Program-made: the position numbers and the translations under genes
Notes under the pieces: model-generated
Told to the model about the DNA's origin: nothing
The model's database searches: none
Seen by the model: the letters and a program-made list of their open reading frames with translations, nothing else
Assembly (NCBI GenBank): GCA_013365325.1
Contig: JABVXV010000177.1
Location: 62,001 to 126,000 of the forward strand
Length of the DNA: 64,000 nt
Direction: 5' to 3'
Origin: Dipetalonema caudispina
Taxonomy: Eukaryota > Nematoda > Chromadorea > Rhabditida > Onchocercidae
Part shown: positions 51,383 through 64,000 of the stretch, piece by piece
How positions within the stretch are numbered: the stretch's first letter is position 1
Layout of the letters: each line of letters starts with the position of its first letter

Positions 51383-54300
51383 TACCTGAAAGAATTTTAC
51401 TTCCCGAATCTCACTTTCAATTTACGCATAAATAATGAAAAAATTAGTGGTGCAGAGGGAAGAAAGCATACTTTATGACAAGTAAATATAGGAGCCTTTT
51501 TGGGATGACCTAAATTCAATAAATACATCCTATAACTTCGAGTTGAACTTTAAACCTAGACCTGAAATGGAATTTCAAACCATCTGCTAATTCCAATCAT
51601 TCACACTACACAACAACTATTCAGAGATCACAGTTTGAAGGAGAAATAAGTTTTGATGAGTGAGAATGAAAAGCAACTAGGCGATAGAGGTAAAAGTAAT
51701 GAAATGTTATAATGTAGGAGAAGAGAGCAGCAGGGATTTGTATAAATTTTTAAACAGTGTACCAATGTAATTTGAAAAGACGAGACTATTGACACACATA
51801 ATGATGATAGATTAATAAGATTAGCGAGACGCTGTTTAATAAGAGATTTTGAAAATAACGAAATAGTATGGAGCAGTGAGGATGCAGTAATTGAGAGCGA
51901 ATGAAAATAGCTACAGCTCTACGTTAACTTATTCTTAGCTGATGAGATTTTGCAAATATAAACCGGATATTTAATCAACTTCCGGTAAACTTTTCTTCAA
52001 TTCCGCACGTTAGATGTTTCTTCTGAAGTTCTTCCAGAGTTGAATAAATTTTTAGTGGGAATACAATTTGAAAGAAAAACAGCTTAGATAAATTTCGTTT
52101 GTTAGAACTGATGATGCGCAATGATTTCAATTAAATATATCTTTTTCATGAAAATTTTTGTCAAATTTCTACTAGTTGGAATTGAAAAGATTAAACAAGT
52201 CTAGAATAAAGCTGAAACCAGTTACTAATCCAATTAACATTTTGATTGTCTTGTTGAAAGATAATTGGACTGAATGCTTGTGATAACCATTGATAACAGC
52301 TAATACCAATGTTTTCAACTTAAAAGATTCCCGAATTTCTACAAAGTTTAATTTTTTTTCTTTTGCTAAAAGTCATTCATTGACTTCTTTTTTTATTATG
52401 CTTGGAAGATGAAGAGAGGAAGAAGGGATGGTTTACTTGGAGCTCTCTGAAGGGAACAGCCGGCTTAAAATATTTAAAGCATAGGGAAGGGAAATGGAAA
52501 TGCACTTTTTAATGAAGTTTTAGTACATACATACAGGCAGGCGGAAAAGCACTGCACGAATTTGAATATGTAGATAATAAGCAAGCGGGCAGTGGTAGAG
52601 CTATCTCTTCAAAAGCTACCGTTTTTATCACTCCTCTCAAATATTCCTTTATTAAATTTGAAATATTGAAATTACCATATTATTGTATGTATGGCATAAA
52701 TTTGCTTCCTTTGCACAAGCAGCACATTTTTGCTAATTGAAGTTGGGATTCGTTCAAAGAATGATCGGTTTTCCATTCGAACTTATCAGAGGCGATAGAG
52801 TGAAATGCGTTTGAAATTTGGACGAATCATCTGTCAAAAGTTGCCACCAGCCTTCCGATTTGCTTAAATCTCAAAGAGTCTTTTAACTAATCTGTTTAAG
52901 TGTAAGGTAATATCTTCGAATCCTTCAACGGATTCCATTTCCTCTAATTCAGAGATATTTGAACTGATTTAAGAGAAATTTTAAGAAGTTTATCGTACTT
53001 TTTTCTCCAAAAAGTTTTAAATCATCTGAAATTTAGTCTTACCATGGTGACAAGTTGCACGTACCTTTTTCATCTTTTTTTTTCAGCAATCGATTTAAAA
53101 TTTGATGTTTGGCAGATATAATGAAATAGGCAAACGAATTATTGTAATGTTGTTGATGGTGGTATGAGCACACAGGTAGGACTGGCTTTCAGCAGTTTCG
53201 GGATACCTGTCGTGAATGCATCGCTTACCGTCTCTTACTTTCCTGTATAAATTTAACATTTTTTTTTCGCACTCCATTAATTTATATTCTTTTGAATCGT
53301 TGTTGTAGTTAATGAAGTAATATGTGTTCACTGTGTGATGTGAAAATGGGTGCAGAAAGGAAAGGGAGGAGTTGTTGGATTGAAATTGCTGTATTCAATG
53401 CTTTAAACGACAACCTCAGTAAGTCCACAGAGATTATTTATATTATTACCATTTCCTGCATACGGTAATGTCCTAAATTCATGCCAGTCTATAAATTATC
53501 TGCATAAATATGCTATTCTAAGCTCCCCATTAATTAATTAAGATTGCATTTTTATTAAAAAGCTCTTTATGTTTTTTGGTTCGTTGTTTGTAGTAAATCT
53601 TATATCTTGCGAAATTTTCCTCAAAGAGCTAAAAATTTTCGCAGTATCACTACCACTACTCTGGGAGATATAAGTACGAAATGATAATTTCTAGTACTTC
53701 ATGGTTTCACTGTTGTATAATAGTTAATACATTTTACAAGACTATTTTAAAAATCATTTCAGATTAAGCTTGCCAGAAGTGCAGTATTTGCAAAGAGACA
53801 TAGAAAAGGTAGTTGATGGGTTCCCAATAAGTTTCGTAATGATTGAATTTTTTCTCATTAAGGTCGTAATATGTCTGTATTGAAGAAGCCTTCATTTCCC
53901 CATGAAAGCATGTATTGCCTGTTTCTTCACCAACCATCGCTAATTTATTTTTGCATTTTTGTAATGCACTGCAACTTCTTCAATTCATCCACACCTCTTC
54001 CAACATGAAATTTATTTCATGCGCTAACACATTTCATCTTCCTCCCTTATGAATTAATTTAAATTTCTTTTGTTTTACTGCACAAAAGCAGCACTTTATA
54101 TTTAGATTCGTTTATATTTTCTTTAACATGATAAACTTTGGTTTCTTGGCATATATTAAACCATTTTGCGATCGATGCAAGTAGTCGATCAGAGCAATCA
54201 CAACAGAAAAGATACGTTGAATGGTGAATCTCATAAGATTGCATTGTTTAACCTAATTAAAATTAAAAGGAGTTATTTAAGTGCTATATATATATATTTA

Positions 54301-57300
54301 TTGGATATAATAGGCGATCTGTTGTCGTTTTCCCATATTTTATTTCAAATAACACTGCGTTGCTTTTTAAGCTTTAAAATAAATAATAAATGCCACAAAA
54401 AGCAAATTTCCTTAAAAGACCGACGAACAAACCGAATTCGTTCGGTTACAAAGGCACCAAGCGAATAACTCGATGAATACATTAAACAGGTGGCGGTTAA
54501 ATTAGAAAGTGGATGGGGAAAAAGCATGACATCGATCAGTTTTACATATCTTAAGTATGCAACAATCTCAGGAATGCAGCTGCACTATGGTAGTATCATG
54601 AAGCGTGCTGCACTGAATGCTTCAGGCAGGTCATATTTTGTTTGCTTCATCTTTGTTCAATATTTTTGATTCAAAGCTAACCGGTCTTTAGAAATTTTTG
54701 AAATGAAGCTAATGAATGAAATCGAAAAGTATAGTACTGATATGCCGTTCATTGTAGCTCTATCATTCATTTCTATTAAATTCAATTCAAAAATTTATCA
54801 TTAAATCTTGTTATTTTATCAATGCAATTCACGTATATTTATTTGGTAATGCAAAAATTGAAGTAAAAAGTGCCATTTTCCAAAATGCACCCCATTTGAA
54901 AATTATTTATGAACATGTATATGTGCATGTGTCGATATGTCCAATTGTTCCTATAGGCTTCATTTTGGGTAAAAACTCTCTCTTCCGCATTTCATTTCCA
55001 AAATGTTCCTCTCTCTTTCTATTTTTCGTTATTCTCACTGAAAAAATTTTGCATAAAATTACAGTGCGCAAAAATAGCAATGGCATTTATTTGATATTTT
55101 ATGGAATAATTGATTCAGAGGAAAAGTTTCTTTGAAATTTATTCCAAAATTTGATATTCCAAATTGTTTAACAGGAAAGAGATTCGTGTTTTAAGTAGTA
55201 TACCAAGAAATGAGCATCTTCTTGCATTTTCTTCTTTCCAGTTTTTAAAAAAGAGGTAAACTTACCTTTAACCTTATTTTACTGATAAGGAAGAGCGGCA
55301 ACATGGAAATGAGAAAGCAAGGCAAAGATGGAAGGAAAAGTTCTGTCCTGTTTTATTAGCATCAGTGTGTGATCTTGACATATGTGAACAGTATTACTGA
55401 TCATCAGTTTATCATCTTTCAATCAATCAATCCTCATATATTATGGGAGCTGAAAATTACGGCATTTGTACTTCCAAGAATCTTCCTTTTCGGGATTCTG
55501 TCCTTTAAATATGAAATAGTCCCTAAGAATAGCCTTTCCACTTCTTCTACTTGTACTATATTTTTAACTGAAATTAAGTATGAATGGAAGCTTAGTGAAA
55601 TGTATTATGTTTGCATCGTATAAGCCAATACAATACTACTCTACCTGCCAAGCAAATCATTATTTTTTGAAACTGCCCTAATCATAACGATCATCTGAGG
55701 AGAGATCATTGTGGTACCTTCTACTTTTTCTTCCCTCTCTCTTCTTCTCCATCCTTCTTTTTCGTCAAAAACTTCGAGATTCAACTGAAAAGACATTGCA
55801 GAAGTGTATGATCCATTTAATTTCATTCCTGATTTCATATATGATAGAACTGATCAAGATATCGACAATCGGAAGACGATCCCTAAAATGTTCCAATGTT
55901 TTTAAGTAAGGCAGTATAGGTTTGTGTCATTTGATAAATATGAAAGGTAGGAAGTACCACTTGTCTGTTTACTACAGCAATTTCCGATTGGTCATATAAT
56001 GAAGAAAGCAGACCCTGACTGCTAACACCCGGTGACACTCGAACTCTTTTCTAGGAAACTCTTGTGTTCAGTTCATAGGAATTTCTCGGAATAAAAGCTC
56101 TTCTTTTAATGTTGTCAAATTCGATGTGTTATCGCCTGGAGTGTCCTTTATCGATCAACCGTTGAGCTTGATATTTGCACAATTGTATGTTGCCTAGTGC
56201 TGTAGTGTCGAGAATAAAATGTATCGGCAAATGGAAATACTCTCACACAGAGAGCTTTTCCACCGTCACAATGACCTTTTCCCATTGTGATTTCAAATTT
56301 TGGACTGATGATAGAGGATGATAAAGGAACTTGAACAATGTTAAAAAGGTAGGAAATATGGAAAGGATAAGTCTTGCTGGAACTGATTGTTAAAAGAAAA
56401 TTTCGTCAGGCTGAAAATTTATAAGTGATGCCTGAAATCATTTGTTCTAACTGTTTGATTTAAGCTTCGTTAATCAAATGTTAGAATACCTATAGGATGA
56501 TTTCAACTACATTCATCTAGACGAAAGGTGAAGAACATTTCTTTATCTTTCCTCCTAATATTGCTGATTCATTCGATCTAATAATATTAAATCACATCTA
56601 TTATCATTCTTCCTTCATTCTTCTAATAAAGCTATTCGTACTTGATCATCGTCAACCGTGAAAGATCAGTCTATATTTTATCATTTTAGAGCCTAGCTGA
56701 TGTTAAGTAACTACAACTGTTCTTTTCATAAAACATTTCATAGGCAGAAGAAAATTTGGTTAAATCAGTTGAGTTGAGTGTGATCTGTGAACCCTTAACA
56801 ACAGCCGTAACAGCCACTTCTCAGCAATGGGAAAAATAAATTTTTTTTTTTTTTACTCTATTGCTGATGGAAAAGTAAACAAAATAATTGATATATTTCG
56901 TTTTTAATTGACTCGCTGACGAGTCTTTCCCATTTTGCATAACCGTCCACACATACATACCGATCGCTGGTGATCATTAGGTTGTTTTGCAAGCAATGAA
57001 TAATTCTACCATGTTCAACAAGACCGAAATATTATGATGATGTAATCAGTCAATGTAACATTATACTCTTCAGCAATATACTTTATACTTTCCTATCAGT
57101 AATTAGTAGCACTAACAATTAAACAACTTGATGAATTGAAATTCTTATGTAAAGATATTGCATCACTCTCGTTTTGCTAACTTCTCAGGTAAACTCCAAA
57201 GAAAATATTGGCGATGATAAAATGAGTATGATTTGAATGATGAATTCATTGGCACTGCTAGTTTAATTGTAGAATACCTCGAAATCCTTCCACATTTTTC

Positions 57301-58650
57301 ATTGTTCCCTTCTACAGTGTGCTTCTCTTGTTTTCATTGAAAACATCTGCAAGTTTGAAGAAGATAATACATTGTCAGCATTTTTTGCATTTGACCTTGT
57401 ATTAATATCGGTGTGGGAGGGGGTTATGAGTTTAATTGGATGGAGATAAACAAAATTAAGCTAAATTAGAAGAAAACATAGGTTAGGATAGCTAGAATAA
57501 GTTGAATATGCTACCAAGCAGCACTCAATCAATCACTCTCCAAGCAAACTCCAGAGATGATTTTACTGATCAAAAATTATCTTAATGAGCATGTTTTTGT
57601 GTAATTTGAAAGTTTTGAAGGCGGACAAAGACACCAGCTGGCATTAAATTCCATTGCCGAGATTGTTCCAAGTCGATTAATGATTAGTTTTTGTATGGCC
57701 ATTTTATGATTTTGTTTATTTTCGCAACATCAAATAATTTTTTTATTACTTTTTCATTCTCAAATGGTATGATCAGTTGAGATTCAGAACAGAATTGTAA
57801 TGATCATACACCTTCGTTATTTCTTCATTAGCTATAGCGATTAATGATACTATTATTCATTAGAAGAAAATCCTTTCCCTCTTTTTCATCTGCTGTCTCC
57901 TTCCATCATTGCTATTTCCGTACATCCATTCATTTTCAGTATTATAATACATAATACAAATAGAAATAAATATATGTGACTATTCTTCCACAAATTTTGT
58001 TAATATCTTTACTCATTTTAAAACAAAGAAATACTTGTGATTTTCTGTTGTATCGTCTCATTTATCGCATCTTTCAAAAAAGAAAATCACATTTTTAGCT
58101 CCTTTTTAATCATTTATGCACAAATTTATAATCAAATTTTTGTTGGTAAAAAATTCGTAAGTTAACGATTATTCTCTCTGCAAAAACATCTTTCATTTCA
58201 TCCGTTGGAATAACATCGAAGCTAAATTAAAATATATTTATCTACTCAGTAATAGTGATTGAAGACTTTAACAAAGGCAATATATCTTCTTTTCTGCTGT
58301 GCAAAATCAGCAGTGCCGTTTTTCCAACCTTTGACCCTAAGAACAAAATATTACTCTAGTTGACGTAAATAGTAGCCATAATTTCTTGCAACCTTCAATG
58401 GGATAATCATTTATGCAAACTTCACTTATTCATTCATAGAATACTTTCGAATTGTAAAATTGTCTGGAATTCATGATTGTAGCCAAGGAAGTGAACCTGG
58501 ACCTGAATCTGAAATGTCCAATAAGTGCTGAGCTCAGAAAAAGAATATTTCTTTCACATAAAGTGGATGCTAATACATTTATTGTAAAATTTAAAGGTTG
58601 AACTTTGGATGAAGAGAGATGGTGAGGAAAGCTGGTGCAGGTTGGGGAAA

Positions 58651-58668
58651 GAGAGAGAGAGAGAGAGG
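58651..58668. repeat. GA microsatellite
   Basis: Nine uninterrupted GA units on the plus strand. Confidence 0.8.
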
Positions 58669-59592
58669 GAAGGATTTTGTTATAAAATACAACTCTGCCT
58701 GATGGAATTTCATTAATTTCCTATTGTCAGCGTATTTGAACAATTCGTTTTCTCTAATGGTACCAGAACTGCATCCGTTATTCTTTCTAACAAATTTGTA
58801 TAAATACAAAAAAAAAAAAAAAATTGCCACTTTTTAATTTTACTTTATTTAAATATTTCATATGTAGAGAGACATTAATTGTCGCAATAACATCTTATGC
58901 GCTTGTTTAATGAATACTGATTTCTTTAATTGAATTTTACCCAATTTTTTTAAATGCAATTAAATTCTTGTACATTTCAATATATGAATTTCTTTGAAAG
59001 TTTGTGAGTTTATTTTTTATTTTTAGTTTCCGATATTATACTCAACTAAGAAACATGGAATACTAACTAAGTGTTATCTTCCTTAACATTGAACGACATA
59101 TTTTTGTCGTCTGAAAAGCAAATAAATATAAAAAAGATGAATGAATAGGTGTATAGAGATCCTGTCATGTGATTTCAGCATATTAGCTGATCAGATACAA
59201 TACTACGAATATGAAAGCGAAAAAAAAAGAGAATAAACGAGAATGGCATGTTATCAACTATTTGCATGATACATTCATCTATCAATGCTAAAAAGCTATC
59301 CATATCGAGTTTTGCATAAAGAAGGACATTCCACTGTTTAAAACAGTTGAAGTCAAAGCACGAATTTAAATGTTCCAACCATCTCTATCCACGAAATAGA
59401 GAACTTAGAGCAACATTCTCTTCAGCCATTTGATGATTTATTCAACAAAATTTTTGTATAGTTCCACATTTCGCTTGACTTCTTTCGAGCTTCACAACTT
59501 AAGTATACACTTCGAGGCGATACTTGTTGGGACGGCTGTTTGGTGCAAAATACCTAAGATATTCTGTGTATGTCTGTGTACACTCCATGATA

Positions 59593-59608
59593 TTGTGTGT
59601 GTGTGTGT
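59593..59608. repeat. GT microsatellite
   Basis: About eight GT units. Confidence 0.8.
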
Positions 59609-59800
59609 CTATGTGCACACAAATGTCCAAAGTATTCCGCAAGGAAGCCGTATAGCAAACGATTCTCCGCGAACAACCAAAAAAAAAAAAAAGTCCCGAA
59701 CTACTTTTCTTGATTTCAAAAAGTTATAAAAAGCTCTGCTAAATCCTTGAATTTCCATCTATTTGTTCAATTCATTCCGTCCATTGCGCCCACTATTATC

Positions 59801-59823
59801 ATCCATCCATCCATCCATCCATC
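59801..59823. repeat. ATCC tetranucleotide repeat
   Basis: More than five ATCC units, followed by diverged ATCT/ATCC copies. Confidence 0.85.
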
Positions 59824-59936
59824 TACCATCTATCCGTTCGTCCATCTATTCATTCAGCTATGTATATAGCTGCTGGCTATATGCAGCCCCAAGCAACCGG
59901 CTTCCCTCTCCCTTCAACTGTTTAATTGCTTCACTG

Positions 59937-59968
<32 letters not shown>
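59937..59968. repeat. Poly(A) tract, 32 bases
   Basis: The longest homopolymer in the window, followed by A/G-rich sequence. No target-site duplication or element end was recognised. Confidence 0.85.
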
Positions 59969-59972
<4 letters not shown>

Positions 59973-60116
59973 AAGAAAAAAGAAAAAAACGAAACCCTTT
60001 TCAGCAACATTACTTCTCGACTTCTAGCATAAAAATCAGCTTTGTACTCTTACCTTTCTCTCCTCTTTAATCGTTTAATTTCATCTGATCATTAAACTAA
60101 TGTATATTCTATACTA

Positions 60117-60136
60117 TACATATATATATATATATT
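60117..60136. repeat. AT microsatellite
   Basis: About ten TA units. Confidence 0.8.
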
Positions 60137-61786
60137 CATTATCTCGGAAATATCATTAAATCGATCTAAATAACAATGAAAGGATTATATGAGGATTATA
60201 TTTTGTAAATGCAGATGTGATCACAATGCGTCATGTTCACATTTTAAAAATTAATCAACGCTGGAATGTATTGCATAGGCGTTGTGGATGATTATTTCTG
60301 CATAAACTGTAAATGCACAAATATGCCATCTCTTCAATTTAAATAATTTTTAACGAATGATTGAAGTTTTGCTATTAATACTTTATCAGTTAATTTAGAT
60401 AAATCAACTATCCTGATAAATATTTACTATCCTACGTTACTGGATACTAATCCTGCTGTATTATCAGCAAAACAAACATCTCATAAAGCATTTACTTTAT
60501 CTATTTCTGCAAAGACTTAGTAGAGAGTATTCCCATTTCATGTTGTGCATACTGTATGTTTAAAAAAAAAAAAGAAAAAAAAATGGTTCATATTGTATCA
60601 CAAACTAATCATGAATCACTAAGAGATACGGAATACGTCATTTCCAAAAGGTCACTTTATAACTCTCACGTGTAATGCAAATGCTCTCTCGTTATTGCCT
60701 ATTTCTTCGTTTACACGCGCTAATTTCCTTGAAAGCCATCTGAAATTCACCAGAATGAGGTCACCGATCTTTTAAATCACCATTCTCAAACTTTCTCATA
60801 AACTTTTCATGGTGATCTGTAATTACTTTCTAATTGATGGTATCAATCGATTTGTTTTGTTTCCTCAAAACGAAATGCACTGTGTTGTTGCTATTCACCG
60901 GTGCCTGTACGTAGACTTCCTTAATGAATATTGGTAAATTTTCTATAGGACTCACCACCTTTACCGATTGTAATCGTTTATTTTCTCCTCTTCTGCTCGC
61001 ACAGGCTTTTTTCTCTATCCAATGCCATTCGAAAATCTGGTTTTGCAAATTTTCTAATCAAGTATGCGAAAATTACCGCAGTAGGAATAGTAGCTCTAGC
61101 AAGCAACCTGTCTATCGTCATCAGAACTGGAATTTTTGGGCCACCATCATTTGTCATGCCATTTTTGATTGCGCTACATTTGTTTTATTTTTTATTTTAT
61201 TTTTTTATTTTTTTGATGAGAATGCATTTGTAGCTTCATATCACAATGATAAAGCTTTCTACCATTATCAGATGAGTTTTTTATAGATTCTAAATAATGC
61301 TAATTATTGATCGACGATCAAATCAATGTCTTTGTTTGTGCATTATTATTATGCTATTAATGCATTGTGTGTTTCAAATTTTACATTATATTTAATATCA
61401 AATATCCATCGATAAAGTCTTCTATACTCTTTCATTTCATCAAACTTTCTGCTATTTTAGAAAATTTTATAACTGAGAAAATTGTCTTATGAAGTTTTCA
61501 AGCACAAAACTTATACAATTTAAAAAACAAAGATTTCTTTCACCTTCCCTCAATATCACTTAATTAATCACCATCTCTCCTCTCCTACTTCTCTTACTTA
61601 TTTTTTTAAAATTATAATTACCATAATTATTAAACTGTCCATATATACATATATGCTGGACATTCTCAACATTTTCAGCAAAATGAAGACAATTAAAAAT
61701 TCTCTTGTTAGGTCATAAATTAAAATTTTCAAGAACAATTGTTGGCACCTACGATATTTACAAAGAACTGAGGTTTGAAATGAGCA

Positions 61787-61859
61787 TACACACACAGGTA
61801 CACACACAACACACACACACACATACATACACAACAGAAATAAACAGACAGACAGACAG
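61787..61859. repeat. CA / ACAT / ACAG compound microsatellite
   Basis: CA-rich run (61787-61833) followed by ACAG units (61843-61859). It gives open Cys/Val-rich frames on the minus strand that are artefacts. Confidence 0.85.
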
Positions 61860-63455
61860 TTGGACAAAATAATATGCATATTTAGACGCATGGAAGTATT
61901 ATTTATAGTTGTAGTAGCGTATCGCGCGTATGCGAGTGTGTCTGTCTATAGAAATTAACTAATTCATTTGATGGAAAATTGTGTTGATAATATTATGTCA
62001 TTATCATCGCGATACGATGCGATGATACTACTAGTTGAGATGGCATCTGCAATTAATTAATTAGTATTTGAGGGAATATTTTGCAATCAATCCATGAGTA
62101 ATGTGATGTGTTGTGAGTAATATCACAATTTGAACTCATTATGATAACATTTTTTTTGTCTCAAAAAATGTGTAATGCTAGTGTTATCATCGATATCATT
62201 CCTACGTTATCAGCATTGTTATTGTTGTCGTTTGATGCATAACATATTGATACTTTCCTTCACTATTTATTTTTAAGTAAACATTACTTGAGGAGAGATA
62301 AAGTAAAATGAAGATACACAGGAAAATAGAGAGCATGCATGTTTGCAACTGCTCGAAAGCTCTTCAATTCCGCTTTCCTTAACTTTTTTTTTTAACAAAT
62401 TCATTTTCTTAAATGTTTCTTTTTATCGTTGTATAATAGATATTTCATCAGTACACTTATGAGTATTGTTAATGAGTTTACTGACCAATTTTGAAACTTC
62501 ATTTAATATAAAACTTCGAAATTTTTTTTTGTGCTGTCCAAATTATCCTCTATAAAATTAAACGAGGAAGTAAACAAATCTCAATATCGAAGAGTATTTT
62601 AGTTGAACTTTGCTGCGTTGCAGTGACAGTAAAGTACATCATATTGACTTTTATCTTTGATTCATATATGTTTCGAAATGCTTCCCATTCATTTCTTATG
62701 TGTTAGACGATGAAATTTAGATAATTTATGTGAACATCCTTATTTCAAAAGACATTATATGCTTTTTATTTTACAATACCAAGTACAAAATACCTGCTAC
62801 CATTATCATTTACATAATTGATCTTAAACATTTTTGGAAAATCACTGAAATTGTTGAAATGTGAAATAATCAAATGCTATCTGTGTGCTCTCATTATCAC
62901 CCAGACATCGCCTCACTGACCTATTCAGAAGTATCAATCAGGTTTTATGAATCTTGTGACATCGTAATAAATGCGCCTGCCCTAGTGACCACATCTAGAT
63001 CGGTTGCCTGTATATGTCTGTCTGTTAGTTTGTCCACTTTTTTTATATTTCTCTGTTTGTCGACATATTGCTCAATCGACCTGTCCCTTTGCTTAATGGT
63101 ACTATCTATGTACTCTAACAAATCAGTATATCAAATCGTCGCTTCCATATATCGTATTATCACTCCAAAATTTCTAATTGCGGTACGGCAGTTGGTCAGA
63201 AGTAATTAAGGTCAAAAATTCAATTGAGACGATAACGAGGGGTTGTAGCGATTACGGAGAGGGAGAAAGAAGAGCAGGGGCTGGAGAGAGGGATTCGAAT
63301 TTCGATTTCTTCATCTTTCCGTTGCGATCGCAGAATCACACCGTACAACAACGACGCAATTCACAAAATCTATCACAAATCACTAACTTCTATGCATAAA
63401 ATGTATGCATTTTACATTTCGTCTCATTTCAAGTTTACACTGAAATCGCAAAAGG

Positions 63456-63532
63456 CACACCACACACACACACACATACACACACATACACACATACACA
63501 CATACATACATACATAGATACATAGATACATA
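63456..63532. repeat. CA / CATA compound microsatellite
   Basis: CACA and CATA units over about 75 bp, then GATACATA copies. It accounts for overlapping minus-strand Cys/Val/Tyr-rich frames. Confidence 0.9.
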
Positions 63533-64000
63533 CGTACCGACAACGACATCAGCACACATAAACACACTGACACAACACCCATGCATACAAAATTGCGCAT
63601 ATCACTTCGTTCGCCCTCCATCGTTCATTGAAATTTACCTAATTTTGATGAACTACCATAATACTACTTCATTTTAATTTCCATACATATGCATAAAGAT
63701 GCGTTTGTGTTGGGTGCTCAACCTTCCGTCACTTTCCGTTATTACTATTTAAAATTAAATTCAAGTTTAAAAATTTCTACATTTATTTAAGACTGGTGCC
63801 AGTGACTTTTTTTTTTTTCGTCAAAACTGGAATCTATTATTCAGTTAAAGAAAGACTGATGAGAAGTTTTGGAATTTGTTGCATCCGTGAAAGGGTTAAT
63901 TTCAATCAAAAGTTCCAATGCTCGTACCGTAAATTGTAAGATGCGGTACTACGATTAGTTTTAAATGTAGTACCAACGAAATAGGAAAGTGAGGTGCTGG

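Larger units (their letters stand above)
51383..63999. other. 12.6-kb gene-poor region with microsatellites
   Basis: No frame here has both plausible protein composition and splice support. Open frames at 53095-53331 (-), 54166-54468 (+), 59430-59729 (+), 60830-61048 (-), 60924-61286 (+) and 63178-63399 (+) are unrecognised and mostly overlap simple sequence. Repeats are concentrated from 58.6 kb on. It may be a long intron or the upstream region of a gene outside the window; I cannot tell which. Confidence 0.45.

Noticed and set aside
63456..63532. Possible CRISPR-like or coding repeat
   Set aside because: Simple CA/CATA microsatellite without spacers; the minus-strand Cys/Val frames are by-products.

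Overview
The window is about 70% AT, intron-rich eukaryotic DNA. Introns are GT...AG, the acceptors are mostly TTTTCAG/TTTNCAG, exons are 30-370 nt, and many start codons sit a few bases after such an acceptor, as expected if SL trans-splicing is used. Protein content (a MIG-2-type Rho GTPase, dTDP-glucose 4,6-dehydratase, an MSP-domain protein) and gene structure point to a nematode. The AT content and gene density resemble a filarial or other clade III parasite, but the species cannot be fixed from sequence alone.

Layout: (1) 230-3421 (+), 3' part of a Ser/Gln/Pro-rich protein that starts outside the window. (2) 4410-5866 (-), a five-exon gene for a 150-aa protein of unknown family, convergent with gene 1. 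(3) 10058-11527 (+), mig-2 Rho GTPase. (4) 13413-16759 (-), PP2A catalytic subunit (let-92). (5) 20763-23448 (+), dTDP-glucose 4,6-dehydratase (rml-2). (6) 24800-25521 (+), a 90-aa secreted protein with ten cysteines in two tandem repeats. (7) 29878-30530 (+), a phase-consistent chain of four candidate exons ending in a tandem repeat. (8) 32444-34163 (+), Rab26/37 GTPase. (9) 34639-36224 (-), IFT22/RABL5. (10) 37613-39501 (+), MSP-domain protein. (11) 40476-44615 (+), gamma-type syntrophin. (12) 47686-51382 (-), spermidine-synthase-like/METTL13-like methyltransferase, with a frameshifted ClpX-like remnant in its first intron. From 51.4 kb to the end no gene is convincing; that part holds microsatellites and poly(A) tracts.

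The genes are unrelated housekeeping and signalling genes and do not form an operon or pathway. Three are GTPases of different branches (Rho, Rab, IFT22). Exon borders were assigned by hand from splice sites and reading phase; every named gene closes in frame across all its introns. I found no transposon, tRNA, rRNA or CRISPR array. The most novel items are the secreted two-repeat cysteine protein, the unknown 150-aa gene, the candidate exon chain at 30 kb and the ClpX remnant.
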